Source of the DNA: Clostridia bacterium | Lineage (GTDB): Bacteria; Bacillota; Clostridia; Christensenellales; Aristaeellaceae | Assembly: GCA_017512905.1 (NCBI GenBank) | Contig: JAFWEL010000131.1 | Coordinates: 1 to 57,744, forward strand | DNA length: 57,744 bases | Direction of reading: 5' to 3' | Shown: positions 15,561 to 24,596 of the stretch, piece by piece | How positions within the stretch are numbered: the stretch's first letter is position 1 | How the letters are laid out: each line of letters starts with the position of its first letter | Program-made: the position numbers and the translations under genes | Notes under the pieces: model-generated | The model's database searches: none | Told to the model about the DNA's origin: nothing | What the model saw: the letters and a program-made list of their open reading frames with translations, nothing else

Positions 15561-16988
15561 CCGCGCCCAGTCAGCGGTCATGAAGTCGTCGGTTGTGACG
15601 GCGCGCAGGGCAATGGTATAGTCGTAGGTACGCTCGTCTCCCATCACGCCCACGGAGTGTACGCCGGTCAGCACCGTGAAATATTGGTTGACCTGTTCGG
15701 CGAGGCCTGCTTTGGCAATCTCCTCCCGGAAGATGGCGTCGCTCTCCCGGACGATCTGTACCTTTTCTGGCGTCACCTCGCCGATGATGCGGATGGCCAG
15801 GCCGGGGCCGGGAAACGGCTGCCGCCAGACCAGGTCGCGGGGCAGGCCGAGGGTTTCGCCGAGGGCGCGCACCTCGTCCTTGAACAGCATCCGCAGGGGT
15901 TCAATCAGTTCGGTGAAGCCCAGTTCCTTCGGCAGGCCACCCACGTTGTGATGGCTCTTGATCACCGCGGCGCTGGTGCCCTGGCCGCTCTCTATCACAT
16001 CCGGGTAGATGGTCCCCTGGGCGAAATAGTCCAGTCTTCCCAGGTCCTTCGCCGCATTCTTGAACACCTCTATGAAATCACGACCGATGATCTTGCGCTT
16101 CTGTTCAGGTTCCGTGATGCCCTTCAGGTCGGTGAAAAAACGCTCGGCGGCGTCAACGCGCATGAAACGCACTGGAAACAGCTCGCTGAACACCCGGCAA
16201 ACCTGTTCGCTCTCACCCTTTCTCAGCAGGCCGTGATCGACGAACACACAGGTCAGGCGATCGCCTATGGCGCGGTAAATCAACGCTGCCGCCACCGAGG
16301 AATCCACGCCGCCGGACAGCGCCAGCAGCACCGTGCCAGTGTCGCCGACGATCTGACGAATCTGCCTGATCGCCGTCTCGGCATAGGCGTCCATTGTCCA
16401 GTCACCCGCGCAGCCACAAATGTTCAGCACAAAGTTTTCGATGATTCTTCGCCCCTCGTCGGTATGGGTCACCTCGGGATGAAACTGTACGCCATAGATG
16501 CGTCGTTCCTCATTCGCCATAGCGGCGACAGGGCAGTTGTCCGTTTCCGCGATGACGTGAAAACCTGTCGGGCACGCGCTGACCTGCCAGGTGTGGCTCA
16601 TCCAGCAGGCAGAGCAAGCGTTCATGTCCTCCAGCAGTCCCGTCTGTTCAAGCATCCTCACAGACACGCGCCCGTATTCCCGCTCCACCGCCCGTTCCAC
16701 CTGACCGCCCAGCAGCCGGGCCGTCAGCTGCATGCCGTAGCAGATGCCCAGCACAGGCACACCCAGATCATAGATGGCCGGGTCGCAATGTGGCGCGTCC
16801 GGGTCGGTGACGCTGGCCGGGCCGCCGGAAAGGATGATGCCCAACGGCTGGCGGGCACTGATTTCATCCGCGGAAACGCGCCACGGTACGACCTCCGAAT
16901 AGACATGGCACTCCCGCACCCGTCGCGCAATCAGCTGGGTGTACTGGCCGCCGAAATCCAGTATAACAATTGCCGGGATATGGTTCAT
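15444..16988 (-). CDS. guaA: GMP synthase (glutamine-hydrolysing)
   Basis: 514 residues from the ATG at 16988 (GGAGG upstream). The class I glutamine amidotransferase domain comes first, with nucleophile Cys83 in GICYGMQ and the YGVQFHPEV His-Glu pair. The ATP-pyrophosphatase P-loop [11 protein letters not shown] follows, then the C-terminal dimerisation domain ([14 protein letters not shown]...[10 protein letters not shown]). It converts XMP, glutamine and ATP to GMP. It is convergent with the YolD operon. The promoter is on the right (TTGACA with a 17-nt spacer to TAAAGT, about 17063-17092), and a GGTCTGC/GCAGACC hairpin lies in the leader. Confidence 0.96.
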   Translation of the reverse strand: MNHIPAIVILDFGGQYTQLIARRVRECHVYSEVVPWRVSADEISARQPLGIILSGGPASVTDPDAPHCDPAIYDLGVPVLGICYGMQLTARLLGGQVERAVEREYGRVSVRMLEQTGLLEDMNACSACWMSHTWQVSACPTGFHVIAETDNCPVAAMANEERRIYGVQFHPEVTHTDEGRRIIENFVLNICGCAGDWTMDAYAETAIRQIRQIVGDTGTVLLALSGGVDSSVAAALIYRAIGDRLTCVFVDHGLLRKGESEQVCRVFSELFPVRFMRVDAAERFFTDLKGITEPEQKRKIIGRDFIEVFKNAAKDLGRLDYFAQGTIYPDVIESGQGTSAAVIKSHHNVGGLPKELGFTELIEPLRMLFKDEVRALGETLGLPRDLVWRQPFPGPGLAIRIIGEVTPEKVQIVRESDAIFREEIAKAGLAEQVNQYFTVLTGVHSVGVMGDERTYDYTIALRAVTTDDFMTADWARLPYDLIARVSERIVNEVSHASRVVLDVTSKPPASIEWE

Positions 16989-17021
16989 GAAGCATCCTCC
17001 TGCCTGCAATTGGAATGATGG

Positions 17022-17044
17022 TCTGCACAATTCGCGCAGACCAT
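17022..17044 (-). promoter_or_regulatory. Leader hairpin of guaA
   Basis: GGTCTGCGC and GTGCAGACC form a 9-bp stem with a 5-nt loop between promoter and ribosome site. There is no T-tract, so this is RNA structure rather than a terminator. No purine riboswitch core was found. Confidence 0.5.
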
Positions 17045-17110
17045 TGAATCAATTATACTTTAAGGGATGCACGTCTGATTGTCAAGCATGCCAATGGAAA
17101 AACGAGGAAA

Positions 17111-18808
17111 TCAATCCGACTGCAACGCGTCATATCCCTCTTCGCCGGTGCGGACGCGCACGACATTTTCAACATCGGTGATGAATATCTTCCCGTCGCC
17201 GATGTGGCCGGTGTGCAGCACGCGCTTGGCGGTTTCGACAACCAAGCGGACCGGAATCTTGCTGACAACGATATCCACCTGTATCTTGGGCAGCAGTGTG
17301 ATCTCCAGGGGTGTGCCACGGTAGTATTCCGGCTTGCCCTTCTGTGTGCCGTAACCCATGACGTTCGTCACTGTCATACCCTTGATGCCGATCTTGTTCA
17401 TGTTCTTCTTAAGCGGCTCCAGGCTGGCGGGGCGACAGATGATGCGCACATTGGTATAGACCGGCGCACCGGGGTCATTTTCTTTCGTTACTGGCACGGT
17501 CCCTTCGTAATCCCCGGTGGGAATTGCCACGGGCTCAACTTCCTCCACCGCGCTGTCGTTCATGATGGCAAAGCCTGAATAGGCAGTGTGCAGGCCATGC
17601 TCCGAGCGGTCCAGGCCCATGGCCTCATCCTCCGCGCTGGCCCGCAGGCCGATGGTAGCTTTAATGATGGAAAACACGACAGTAATGACCGCCGCTGTCC
17701 AGACAATCACAGATCCGACCCCCAGCAGCTGCACGCTCAGAAATTTGAACCCGCCGCCGTAGAACACGCCCTTCATCGTGGAGACACCCGTGGCGAACAA
17801 GCCGGTCAGGATCGTGCCCAGCGCGCCACAAACGCCGTGAACGGAGATCGCGCCAACGGGATCGTCGATCTTCACGACCTTGTCGAAGAACTCCACCGCC
17901 AGCACCACCGCAAAGCCGCAGCATAGGCCGATGATCGCCGCGCCTAAAGGGTTAACCGCGTCGCAGCCTGCTGTGATACCCACCAGTCCCGCCAACGAGG
18001 CGTTGAACGTCATGGACACGTCCGGCTTGCCGTAGCGCAGCCAGGTGAAGATCATGGTCGTCAGCGTAGCTACTGCCGCGGCCAGGTTGGTGTTGAAGAA
18101 CACCAGGCCGGCGGAAACGATCAGTCCATCGCTGTCCATGCCCACCGTACTCGCACCGTTGAAGCCGAACCAGCAAAACCAAAGGATGAACACGCCCAGC
18201 GCCGCGATGGACAGGTTGTGGCCAAGAATCGCCCGGGGCTTGCCATCCGCGCCGTACTTGCCGATTCGTGGTCCCAACAGCTTCGCGCCGATCAGGGCAC
18301 AGACGCCGCCAACCATGTGCACGCAGGTGCTGCCGGCGAAATCGTGAAAGCCCAGCGCGCTGAGCCAGCCGCCGCCCCAGATCCAGTGTCCGGACACGGG
18401 ATAGATGAACAGGGAGATCGCCGCAGAATACACACAATAGGCAGAGAACTTCGTGCGCTCAGCCATCGCGCCGGAGACGATGGTCGCGCTGGTGGCGCAG
18501 AACACCGTCTGGAAGATGGCGTAGGCCCACAGCGGCACGCCCGCGGGCAGAATGTGGCTGTAATCCTTCAGGATAAACGGATCGATCCAGCCGAAGGCCG
18601 CCGTGCCCGCGCCGAACATGATGCCGAAACCGATCAGCCAATAAAGCGGCGTGCCAATGCAGAAGTCCATCAGGTTCTTCATGAGAATATTGCCGGTGTT
18701 CTTCGCCCTCGTGAAGCCCGCTTCGCACATAGCGAAGCCCGCCTGCATGAAGAACACCAGCGCCGCGCCCAGCAGCACCCAGATCGTGTTGACAGCGGAA
18801 AATGTCAT
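17111..18808 (-). CDS. amt: Ammonium transporter (Amt) fused to a C-terminal PII domain
   Basis: 565 residues from the ATG at 18808 (AAGGAG upstream). Residues 1 to about 410 form an 11-helix Amt channel (FMQAGFAMCEAGFTRAKN, FAGSTCVHMVGG, HGVCGALGTIL). A short linker leads to a complete PII/GlnK-like domain, about residues 447-565 (VRIICRPASLEPLKKNM, GTQKGKPEYYRGTPLE, ETAKRVLHTGHIGDGKIFI). In free PII the T-loop reads YRGAEY, with the second Tyr uridylylated. Here it is YRGTPL, so that site is absent. The fused PII should gate the channel in response to ATP/ADP and 2-oxoglutarate. Confidence 0.95.
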   Translation of the reverse strand: MTFSAVNTIWVLLGAALVFFMQAGFAMCEAGFTRAKNTGNILMKNLMDFCIGTPLYWLIGFGIMFGAGTAAFGWIDPFILKDYSHILPAGVPLWAYAIFQTVFCATSATIVSGAMAERTKFSAYCVYSAAISLFIYPVSGHWIWGGGWLSALGFHDFAGSTCVHMVGGVCALIGAKLLGPRIGKYGADGKPRAILGHNLSIAALGVFILWFCWFGFNGASTVGMDSDGLIVSAGLVFFNTNLAAAVATLTTMIFTWLRYGKPDVSMTFNASLAGLVGITAGCDAVNPLGAAIIGLCCGFAVVLAVEFFDKVVKIDDPVGAISVHGVCGALGTILTGLFATGVSTMKGVFYGGGFKFLSVQLLGVGSVIVWTAAVITVVFSIIKATIGLRASAEDEAMGLDRSEHGLHTAYSGFAIMNDSAVEEVEPVAIPTGDYEGTVPVTKENDPGAPVYTNVRIICRPASLEPLKKNMNKIGIKGMTVTNVMGYGTQKGKPEYYRGTPLEITLLPKIQVDIVVSKIPVRLVVETAKRVLHTGHIGDGKIFITDVENVVRVRTGEEGYDALQSD

Positions 18809-18836
18809 CGTAAACAGCTCCTTTCTGGTGGATTCC

Positions 18837-18893
18837 AAAACAAAAGCGCAAGGGCGGCGGTGAGACGAATCTCACTGCGCACCCTTGCGCTTT
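18837..18893 (-). promoter_or_regulatory. Transcription attenuator in the amt leader
   Basis: On the minus strand AAAGCGCAAGGG pairs with CCCTTGCGCTTT, with an inner GTGAGA-TTCG-TCTCAC hairpin, then TTTTGTTTT: an intrinsic terminator starting about 10-15 nt after transcription begins. Its 5' arm can alternatively form GCGC-AAGGGT-GCGC (18877-18890), a hexaloop hairpin with A1 and G4 that would disrupt the terminator. Confidence 0.75.
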
Positions 18894-18908
18894 CTTGGAA
18901 TTTCCCAC

Positions 18909-18937
18909 ATTGTATGCGTTCTATCCCGATTTGTCAA
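18909..18937 (-). promoter_or_regulatory. amt promoter
   Basis: TTGACA (18932-18937) and TACAAT (18909-18914) on the minus strand with a 17-nt spacer, a near-consensus sigma-A promoter. Confidence 0.8.
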
Positions 18938-19030
18938 GAAAACAAATTGTTAATTGACATCTGTTCAGGCGCTCCATTGTTATGGCTCAAGGTGCCCCAA
19001 CAGGCATTGGTTGCCTTATCCTACTGGGCT

Positions 19031-19651
19031 CTAATCTATCGCATTCCATTCAACCTGGGCATCCACAAGCTGTATATACATAAAGTCATTCTCATAGTAG
19101 GTATTGAAAGCGCCTGTTACGGTGATATCGGTATCCAGCGGCGGGTAATCCTGGGGATAGCTGTGTTCACCCTCCCAGACAAATTCAATGCCCTGTGCAC
19201 AGCAGGCCGTGGCATCCGCGATGAGTGCCGCAAAATACTCCTGCTTCGTCTCTGGGTTCTGGAAATAGCTGAAGCTGCCCCTCAGTTTGATGATCCGGCC
19301 CATATAGCTGTCCGGATTCATCATCATGTCATAGACCTGGGAATAGACCACCGTGCCGCTGATCTTCGTCAAATCCAGGTCGACAGGACGATCTTCAACC
19401 GAAGGAGCCGACGTCCGCTCTGCAGCAGCGGTTGCGGTCGTTTCCTCCAAATCGCCCTGCGCTCCGATCTGCGCGGCGACCGCCCCGCCAGTCAGAAGCG
19501 ACGTTTCAGCGATGGCCTCTTCAGCCTGTGCGCCATTGAATGCCTGCTGCGCCAAAGCGCCCTTCTGCGCGGTAGCATTATCCCCGCCGCCGCAGACCGT
19601 CAGCATCATCGTCACTACAAGCAGCGTTGCCAACAATACCGGTTTCTTCAT
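19031..19651 (-). CDS. Lipoprotein of the zinc-uptake operon, OB-fold-like
   Basis: 206 residues. A signal peptide ends in the lipobox LTVC (Cys20), followed by a low-complexity Ala/Gln/Glu stretch to about residue 95. A compact C-terminal domain begins at about residue 100 (GTVVYSQVYDMMMNPDSYMGRIIKLRGSF form) and includes DATACCAQGIEFVW with two adjacent cysteines. The beta pattern suggests an OB-like fold. It follows znuB by 15 nt, so it is probably co-transcribed with the zinc importer and may handle metal at the cell surface, but that role is inference. Confidence 0.75.
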   Translation of the reverse strand: MKKPVLLATLLVVTMMLTVCGGGDNATAQKGALAQQAFNGAQAEEAIAETSLLTGGAVAAQIGAQGDLEETTATAAAERTSAPSVEDRPVDLDLTKISGTVVYSQVYDMMMNPDSYMGRIIKLRGSFSYFQNPETKQEYFAALIADATACCAQGIEFVWEGEHSYPQDYPPLDTDITVTGAFNTYYENDFMYIQLVDAQVEWNAID

Positions 19652-19666
19652 ATTTTTTCCTCTTAT

Positions 19667-20497
19667 TCAGCGAAAGCGTTCGATGCATGTGAAGGCTATG
19701 AACATTACGATATCCACAGCCACGATGGTGGAGCCCACTGGCGTGCCGCCGACGATGGAGACCAACATACCCGTCAGTGCGCAGACCACCGACAGCGCTG
19801 CCGAGCAAACAGTGACACTCCTGAAGCTCTTGAACACCCGCATTGCCGACAGCGCCGGAAAGATGATCAGCGCGGAGATCAGCAGCGAGCCCACCAGGTT
19901 CATGGCAAGCACGATGATGACAGCGATCACCACCGCGATCAGCAGGTTGTACGCCTCTACCTGCGTCCCGATGGCGTGGGAGAACTCCTCATCGAAGGTA
20001 ACCGCGAAAATCTTATTGTAAAACAAGATGAAAAGCACCACGACGATTACGGACAGCGCAGCGCACAGCCACACCTCTGCCTTCGTCAGAGTAAGGATCG
20101 AGGTGGAGCCGAAGAGCGTCGAGCACACGTCGCCGGAAAGGTTGGTAGATGTGCTGAACAGGTTGAGCAGCAGATAGCCGATGGCCAGCGCTCCCACGGA
20201 GATCATGGCGATGGCGGCGTCGCCCTTGATCCGCGTGTTTCTGCCCGTCCTGAGCAGGAGGATCGCGCACAGCACGGTGACCGGCATCACGAACAGCATG
20301 TCATTCGTGATATGCAGCACCCCGGCAACGGCCATCGCGCCAAAAGCCACGTGGGAAAGCCCGTCGCCGATGAAGGAGAACCGCTTGAGCACCAGCGTCA
20401 CGCCCAGCAGCGACGAACACAGCGCGATCAATGTGCCCACCACCAATGCGTAACGCACAAAAGGGAATTGCAGATATTGCTGTATCATCTGGATCAC
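19667..20497 (-). CDS. znuB: Zinc/manganese ABC transporter permease
   Basis: 276 residues of the ABC-3 permease family, with about eight membrane helices. Conserved segments include SLLGVTLVLKRFSFIGDGLSHVAFGAMA near the N-terminus and MNLVGSLLISALIIFPALSAM towards the C-terminus, where the permease contacts the ATPase. The GTG start overlaps the znuC stop (GTGA); an ATG three codons later is an alternative. It forms the membrane part of the ZnuABC importer. Confidence 0.9.
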   Translation of the reverse strand: MIQMIQQYLQFPFVRYALVVGTLIALCSSLLGVTLVLKRFSFIGDGLSHVAFGAMAVAGVLHITNDMLFVMPVTVLCAILLLRTGRNTRIKGDAAIAMISVGALAIGYLLLNLFSTSTNLSGDVCSTLFGSTSILTLTKAEVWLCAALSVIVVVLFILFYNKIFAVTFDEEFSHAIGTQVEAYNLLIAVVIAVIIVLAMNLVGSLLISALIIFPALSAMRVFKSFRSVTVCSAALSVVCALTGMLVSIVGGTPVGSTIVAVDIVMFIAFTCIERFR

Positions 20498-21207
20498 GCG
20501 CCCTCACCCCCATCCATGGCAATGAAGCGGTTTCCCAGGGCGCTTGCCCGATAGTCGTCGACCGTTCCGAAGAAGGTCTGTCCGCTGCCCACGTGCAGTA
20601 TGTGGGTCGCGTACCGGACCGCCGCGGCGATGTCGTGGGAGATCATGATGATGGTAACGCCCTCGCCATTAAGCCGCTCGATCAGAGCGTACATCTCCGC
20701 CGTCACCTTCGGATCAAGGCCGGACACCGGCTCGTCCAGCAACAGCAGCTTCCGGGTCGCGCACAGCGCCCGGGCCAGCAGCACGCGCTGCTGCTGGCCG
20801 CCGGACAGCTCCCGGTAGCATCGCCGCCTGTAATCCCCCATGCCCATGCGCGCAAGGTTTTCCTCGGCCAGCGCCTTCTCCGCCCTGTTATAAAAGGGAC
20901 GCATGCCCACATGCGCCTGGCATCCGGACAGGACGATCTCCCGGACCGTGGCCGGGAAATCCTTCTGTATGGCCGTCTGTTGGGGCAGGTAGCCGACCTC
21001 GTTGGGCCGCATGCCGTCGCCGAACGCGATAGCGCCGTCCAGCGGCTTTTGCAGACCCAGCATCGTGCGCATCAGCGTGGTTTTTCCGGAGCCGTTCTCA
21101 CCCACGATGCACAGATAGTTCCCGGCGTTCACCGAAAAGCTCAAATGCTCCAAGATCACGTGGGATTCGTAGCCCAGGGCCAGATCCCGACAGGTTATCA
21201 GAGCCAT
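20494..21207 (-). CDS. znuC: Zinc ABC transporter ATP-binding protein
   Basis: 237 residues from the ATG at 21207 (AAAGGG 6 nt upstream). Walker A is GENGSGKTT (about residue 35), the Q-loop is at LPQQTAIQ, the ABC signature is LSGGQQQR, Walker B is LLLLDEPVSGLD, and the switch His is in MISHDI. Similarity within the family and the flanking substrate-binding and ABC-3 permease genes point to zinc (or manganese) uptake. Confidence 0.93.
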   Translation of the reverse strand: MALITCRDLALGYESHVILEHLSFSVNAGNYLCIVGENGSGKTTLMRTMLGLQKPLDGAIAFGDGMRPNEVGYLPQQTAIQKDFPATVREIVLSGCQAHVGMRPFYNRAEKALAEENLARMGMGDYRRRCYRELSGGQQQRVLLARALCATRKLLLLDEPVSGLDPKVTAEMYALIERLNGEGVTIIMISHDIAAAVRYATHILHVGSGQTFFGTVDDYRASALGNRFIAMDGGEGA

Positions 21208-21266
21208 GTTCAACCCTTTCCGCAGGGCCGCTGAAGAAATGGCGGTCCCGCAAATCCAGTACCTGT

Positions 21267-22301
21267 TTACCTCGCCAGTGCCTGCTTCAGCACCTCGAGA
21301 TTGGCTTCCATCACACCCAGGTAGGTCGCGCCGTTTTTCACGTCCTCGCCTGTTGTGCCCTGCAGGGAATCCATCGTAAGCACCTTGGCATTCTTCCCCT
21401 GCGTATTTCCAACGATGGTCTCGGCGATGCGATGGTTGTCGCCCTCGATGGTTAGCACGGTGGAGAGACCCAGCTCGTCCACCTTGCCCGCCAGGAACAC
21501 GATGGTTTCAAAGCTGGCCTCGCTCTCGGCGGAGCAGCCGGAGAAGGCGGCATAGTAATTCAGGCCGTAGTCGTCCACCAGGTAGCGGAAGGGGAAGCGG
21601 TCGCCGAACAACACGGTATCGAATTCCGCGGCCTCGCGGGCGGAAGTGTATTCCGCGTCCAGCGCTGCCAGTTTCCCGGCGTAGGCGTCAGCGTTCGCCC
21701 TATAGATCCCGGCGTTGGCCGGGTCGGCCTCACCCAGGGCAACGGCCAATGCCTTCACCAGCTTCTGGGCGTTGCGCAGGCTGAGCCACACGTGCTCGTC
21801 CACCTCATCCCCATGCTCATGATCGTGTCCTTCTTCATCGTCCTCATGCCCTTCGTCTTCGTGTTCTTCGTCCTCGTGCTCATGTTCCTCGTCCTCGTGC
21901 TCGTGCTCGTGTTCCATGCCTTCGACGATCTCCTCCAGCTTGATGTTCTCACCCATGGCTTCCACCAAGTTGACGACCACCATGTCAGGATTCACGGCTT
22001 CGGCCAGCGCATCCTCGACCCACTCGTCGCTCTCACCGCCCACATACGCGAACACGTCGCAGGTGACGACCTTCATGAGGTCCTGGGCGGTGGGCTGGTA
22101 GCTGTGCAGATCCACACCATTGTCCAGCAGTATAGTGATTCCGACGTTGTCGTTTTCACCGACAATCTCTCTCACCCAGTCGTAAAGGGGAAAGATGGTG
22201 GTCACGACGTTGATCTTCTTTTCCTCCGCAAGGGAAGCGCCTGCGAACACGAATGTAAACAGCATGACAAGGGCTACGATACACGCAATATTCTTATTCA
22301 T
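21267..22301 (-). CDS. znuA: Zinc-binding lipoprotein/solute receptor of the ABC transporter
   Basis: 344 residues from the ATG at 22301 (GGAGG upstream). A signal peptide (to about residue 25) is followed by VTTIFPLYDWVREIVG, typical of cluster A-I metal receptors. Metal-ligand histidines are expected at LHSYQPTAQD and EHVWLSLRNA. Between them a very long His/Glu/Asp loop (about residues 140-185, with repeated HEHEDEEH units) marks it as zinc-specific in family terms. No lipobox Cys is obvious, so it may be tethered or secreted. Confidence 0.93.
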   Translation of the reverse strand: MNKNIACIVALVMLFTFVFAGASLAEEKKINVVTTIFPLYDWVREIVGENDNVGITILLDNGVDLHSYQPTAQDLMKVVTCDVFAYVGGESDEWVEDALAEAVNPDMVVVNLVEAMGENIKLEEIVEGMEHEHEHEDEEHEHEDEEHEDEGHEDDEEGHDHEHGDEVDEHVWLSLRNAQKLVKALAVALGEADPANAGIYRANADAYAGKLAALDAEYTSAREAAEFDTVLFGDRFPFRYLVDDYGLNYYAAFSGCSAESEASFETIVFLAGKVDELGLSTVLTIEGDNHRIAETIVGNTQGKNAKVLTMDSLQGTTGEDVKNGATYLGVMEANLEVLKQALAR

Positions 22302-22362
22302 GGATATACCTCCGATTATTCGATTGTGGTGAATGCGAAGTGTTATTGTGTACATGCCTCGT

Positions 22363-22385
22363 AGGGGCGCTCTTCGAGCGTCCGC
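22363..22385. repeat. Small GC-rich palindromic element
   Basis: GTAGGGGCGCTCTTCGAGCGTCCGC contains a GGCGCTC/GAGCGTC stem and has the look of a REP-like interspersed element. Only one copy was noticed in this window. Confidence 0.3.
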
Positions 22386-22435
22386 GGAACTGAATCGTTA
22401 ACGTTGAATCAGGGATTGGCTCAATTGGGCATAAA

Positions 22436-22498
22436 AAGACAAGGGCCAACGTGCGCAAAGCCAGCCTGCGCCATCCAAACGGCGCAGGGGCGCGTCAA
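22436..22498 (-). terminator. Terminator or attenuator between the membrane-protein gene and znuA
   Basis: On the minus strand GCAAGGGTTGACG and CGTTGGCCCTTGTC pair around an inner CTGCGCC-GTTTGGAT-GGCGCAG hairpin, followed by TTTTT. With no strong promoter seen between it and znuA, partial read-through may set znuACB expression. Confidence 0.6.
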
Positions 22499-22517
22499 CC
22501 CTTGCGTTCAGAAGTGT

Positions 22518-22829
22518 TTAATCGTTTAACCGGATTTTCCTGCCGACCAGCGTGCAGAGCGCGGGATCGCTCTCCATCATCGCCCGTGTGCGCCATTCAT
22601 GGCCCACGCCCAGCATAAAACAGATGAGCAGAAGTGCCAGCAACGCCATGCCGAACCCCCGGCGCAACTGCTCGATCTGCGCGATAAACTGGCAGACGGG
22701 ACAATTCTCGCCGGTGCAATCATGGTGGTATACCGCCTCATGCACGATATAGGCGGAGGAAGCGAATATGCAGAGCAACAACGCCACGCATATGATCGCA
22801 GCAATCATGTGTCCGCGCTTGTTCATCAT
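22518..22829 (-). CDS. Small membrane protein upstream of znuA
   Basis: 103 residues starting after GGAAGGGGG. An N-terminal membrane helix (AAIICVALLLCIFASSAYIV) is followed by an outward-facing loop with HEAVYHHDCTGENCPVCQ, which has His and three Cys that could bind metal. A second helix (MALLALLLICFMLGVG) and a short basic tail complete it. It lies first in the zinc-uptake transcript. The metal-binding idea is inference from the residues and from the neighbours. Confidence 0.7.
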   Translation of the reverse strand: MMNKRGHMIAAIICVALLLCIFASSAYIVHEAVYHHDCTGENCPVCQFIAQIEQLRRGFGMALLALLLICFMLGVGHEWRTRAMMESDPALCTLVGRKIRLND

Positions 22830-22859
22830 CCGTTTCCCCCTTCCTTGTAGTCTGCCATT

Positions 22860-22904
22860 ATTTTAGCACGGTACAGCGAATTGTCAATATGAAAATCGGT
22901 TTCA
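22860..22904 (-). promoter_or_regulatory. Promoter with Fur/Zur-like dyad for the zinc operon
   Basis: TTGACA (22882-22887) and TAAAAT (22860-22865) on the minus strand with a 16-nt spacer. A dyad TGAAA-ATCGG-TTTCA (22890-22904) lies just upstream of the -35 and loosely resembles Fur-family operators. Confidence 0.5.
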
Positions 22905-22949
22905 ATTTGAGAATTTTCTGTGAACAGCTACATCTCGCCATGCGATCAT

Positions 22950-24533
22950 TTATTCTCCGCTGGCCCCGTAGTTGCTCAGCACCCGAGCGGACGGGTCGTC
23001 CACGTCGCAGCCAGGCCAGGTCCTGTTGGGCATCCAGAAATCCACGATCATCTTTGCCTGGCCGGGATAGTACCGCTCGAAGAGCTCCCTGTACAGAAGG
23101 CTCTCCTTCGTGAACGGGCGGCAATAGTCGTATTTCGCCGCCTTTTCGGCAAACTCGGCGTCGGTATAGGTGCGCTCGGCCAGGGCCTTGAGGTCGCTGA
23201 CCATCGAATGTCCCACCGCGTCGGAAAATGCCGCCTTTTGCCGCCAGAGGATCTCGTCGGGCAGGATGCGGTCGTCGGCAAAGGCCCTGCGGATGAGGTA
23301 TTTGCCCATGTTGTGGCGATTCATCTTGAGCTCGGGGTCGATGGACATGGCGTAGCGCACGAACTTCAGATCCCCAAAGGGCACCCGCGCCTCCAGGCTG
23401 TTCACGCTGATGCAGCGGTCGGCGCGGAGTACGTCGTACATGTGCAGCTCCCGGATGCGCTTTTCCGCCTCCTCCTGGAAGGCCGCGGCGCTGGGCGCGA
23501 AGTCGGTGTACTTGTAGCCGAACAGCTCATCTGAGATTTCACCGGTCAGCAGCACCCGGATGTCGGTGTGTTCATGGATGTACTTGCAGACCAGGTACAT
23601 GCCGATGGACGCGCGAATGGTGGTGATGTCCCAGGTGCCCAACAGCTCCACCACCTTGGGCAGCGCCTCCAGCACGTCCTTTTCGGTGATGATGACCTCG
23701 GTGTGATCCGCGCCGATGTAGTCCGCCACCCTACGGGCATACTTGAGGTCGATGGCGTCCACGGCCATGCCGATGGCGAAGGTGCGGATGGGCTTTTTCA
23801 AAATCCTCTGGGCGATGGCGCACACCAGCGAGGAATCCAGCCCGCCGGAGAGCAGGAAGCCCACCGGCGCGTCAGCATCCAGGCGCTTCTCCACGCCGTC
23901 GATCAGCAGTCGGCGCAGCTTTGCGCAGACATGGTCCTCGTCCTTCATGGTGAACTGATCCACATGGGCCGGGTCGGCATAGCGGACAAATTCACCGTCC
24001 ACCCAGTAGCAGCCCGGCGGGAAGGGCATGATCTCATCGCAAAGGCCCATCAGGTTCTTGGGCTCGCTGGCGAAGGCGATTTTACCTTCCCTGGTATAGC
24101 CATAGTACAGCGGGCGAATGCCGATGGGGTCCCGGGCAGCGATCAGCCTGTCCTGTTCGCCGTCGTACAGGATCAGCGCGAATTCCGCGTCCAACGTCTT
24201 GAACATCTCCGCGCCGTATTCCCTATACAGCGGCAGCAGGATCTCGCAGTCAGACGCGCTCTGGATGGGAAAGCCCTCGTCGATCAGACGTTGGCGCAGC
24301 GGACGGAAGCCATAGAGCTCGCCGTTGCAGACCACATACGACCCATCCATTTCAAAGGGCTGCATTCCCTCCGGCGTCAGGCCCATGATGGCCAGCCGGT
24401 GAAAGCCCAGATACCCGCGTGGAATCTCCACAAAGCGGCTCATGTCCGGGCCGCGGGAAACGGTGCGGTTAAAGCACGCGAGCAGCCTGTCTTTGGGGAT
24501 TGTCTTGCCCTCAATGCCAAATATGGAACACAT
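22950..24533 (-). CDS. asnB: Asparagine synthase (glutamine-hydrolysing)
   Basis: 527 residues from the ATG at 24533, chosen because the mature N-terminal nucleophile Cys must follow the Met (MCSIFGIEG). The class II glutaminase domain spans about 1-190 (CNGELYG, ASEPKNLM). The synthetase domain has the ATP-pyrophosphatase loop FLLSGGLDSSLV and the downstream SLEARVPFGD motif. It converts aspartate, glutamine and ATP to asparagine. It is divergent from glnA. The promoter TTGACA with an 18-nt spacer to TAGAAT lies at 24567-24596. Confidence 0.95.
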   Translation of the reverse strand: MCSIFGIEGKTIPKDRLLACFNRTVSRGPDMSRFVEIPRGYLGFHRLAIMGLTPEGMQPFEMDGSYVVCNGELYGFRPLRQRLIDEGFPIQSASDCEILLPLYREYGAEMFKTLDAEFALILYDGEQDRLIAARDPIGIRPLYYGYTREGKIAFASEPKNLMGLCDEIMPFPPGCYWVDGEFVRYADPAHVDQFTMKDEDHVCAKLRRLLIDGVEKRLDADAPVGFLLSGGLDSSLVCAIAQRILKKPIRTFAIGMAVDAIDLKYARRVADYIGADHTEVIITEKDVLEALPKVVELLGTWDITTIRASIGMYLVCKYIHEHTDIRVLLTGEISDELFGYKYTDFAPSAAAFQEEAEKRIRELHMYDVLRADRCISVNSLEARVPFGDLKFVRYAMSIDPELKMNRHNMGKYLIRRAFADDRILPDEILWRQKAAFSDAVGHSMVSDLKALAERTYTDAEFAEKAAKYDYCRPFTKESLLYRELFERYYPGQAKMIVDFWMPNRTWPGCDVDDPSARVLSNYGASGE

Positions 24534-24566
24534 ATCACGCACCGCCTTCTTTGAAATTTTGAGCGT

Positions 24567-24596
24567 ATTCTATCATGCCTCCCCGTCATTTGTCAA
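24567..24596 (-). promoter_or_regulatory. asnB promoter
   Basis: TTGACA (24591-24596) and TAGAAT (24567-24572) on the minus strand, 18-nt spacer. The leader to the ATG is short and shows no terminator. Confidence 0.7.

Noticed and set aside
18218-20554. 778-codon open frame opposite amt and the zinc operon
   Set aside because: It spans unrelated genes and an intergenic region with a promoter and terminator on the other strand. No domain seen.
22436-22498. Third ANTAR-type hairpin in front of znuA
   Set aside because: The 5' arm also contains GCAAGGG, but the flanks do not pair to close an AAGGGN hexaloop, so I do not include it in the ANTAR set.
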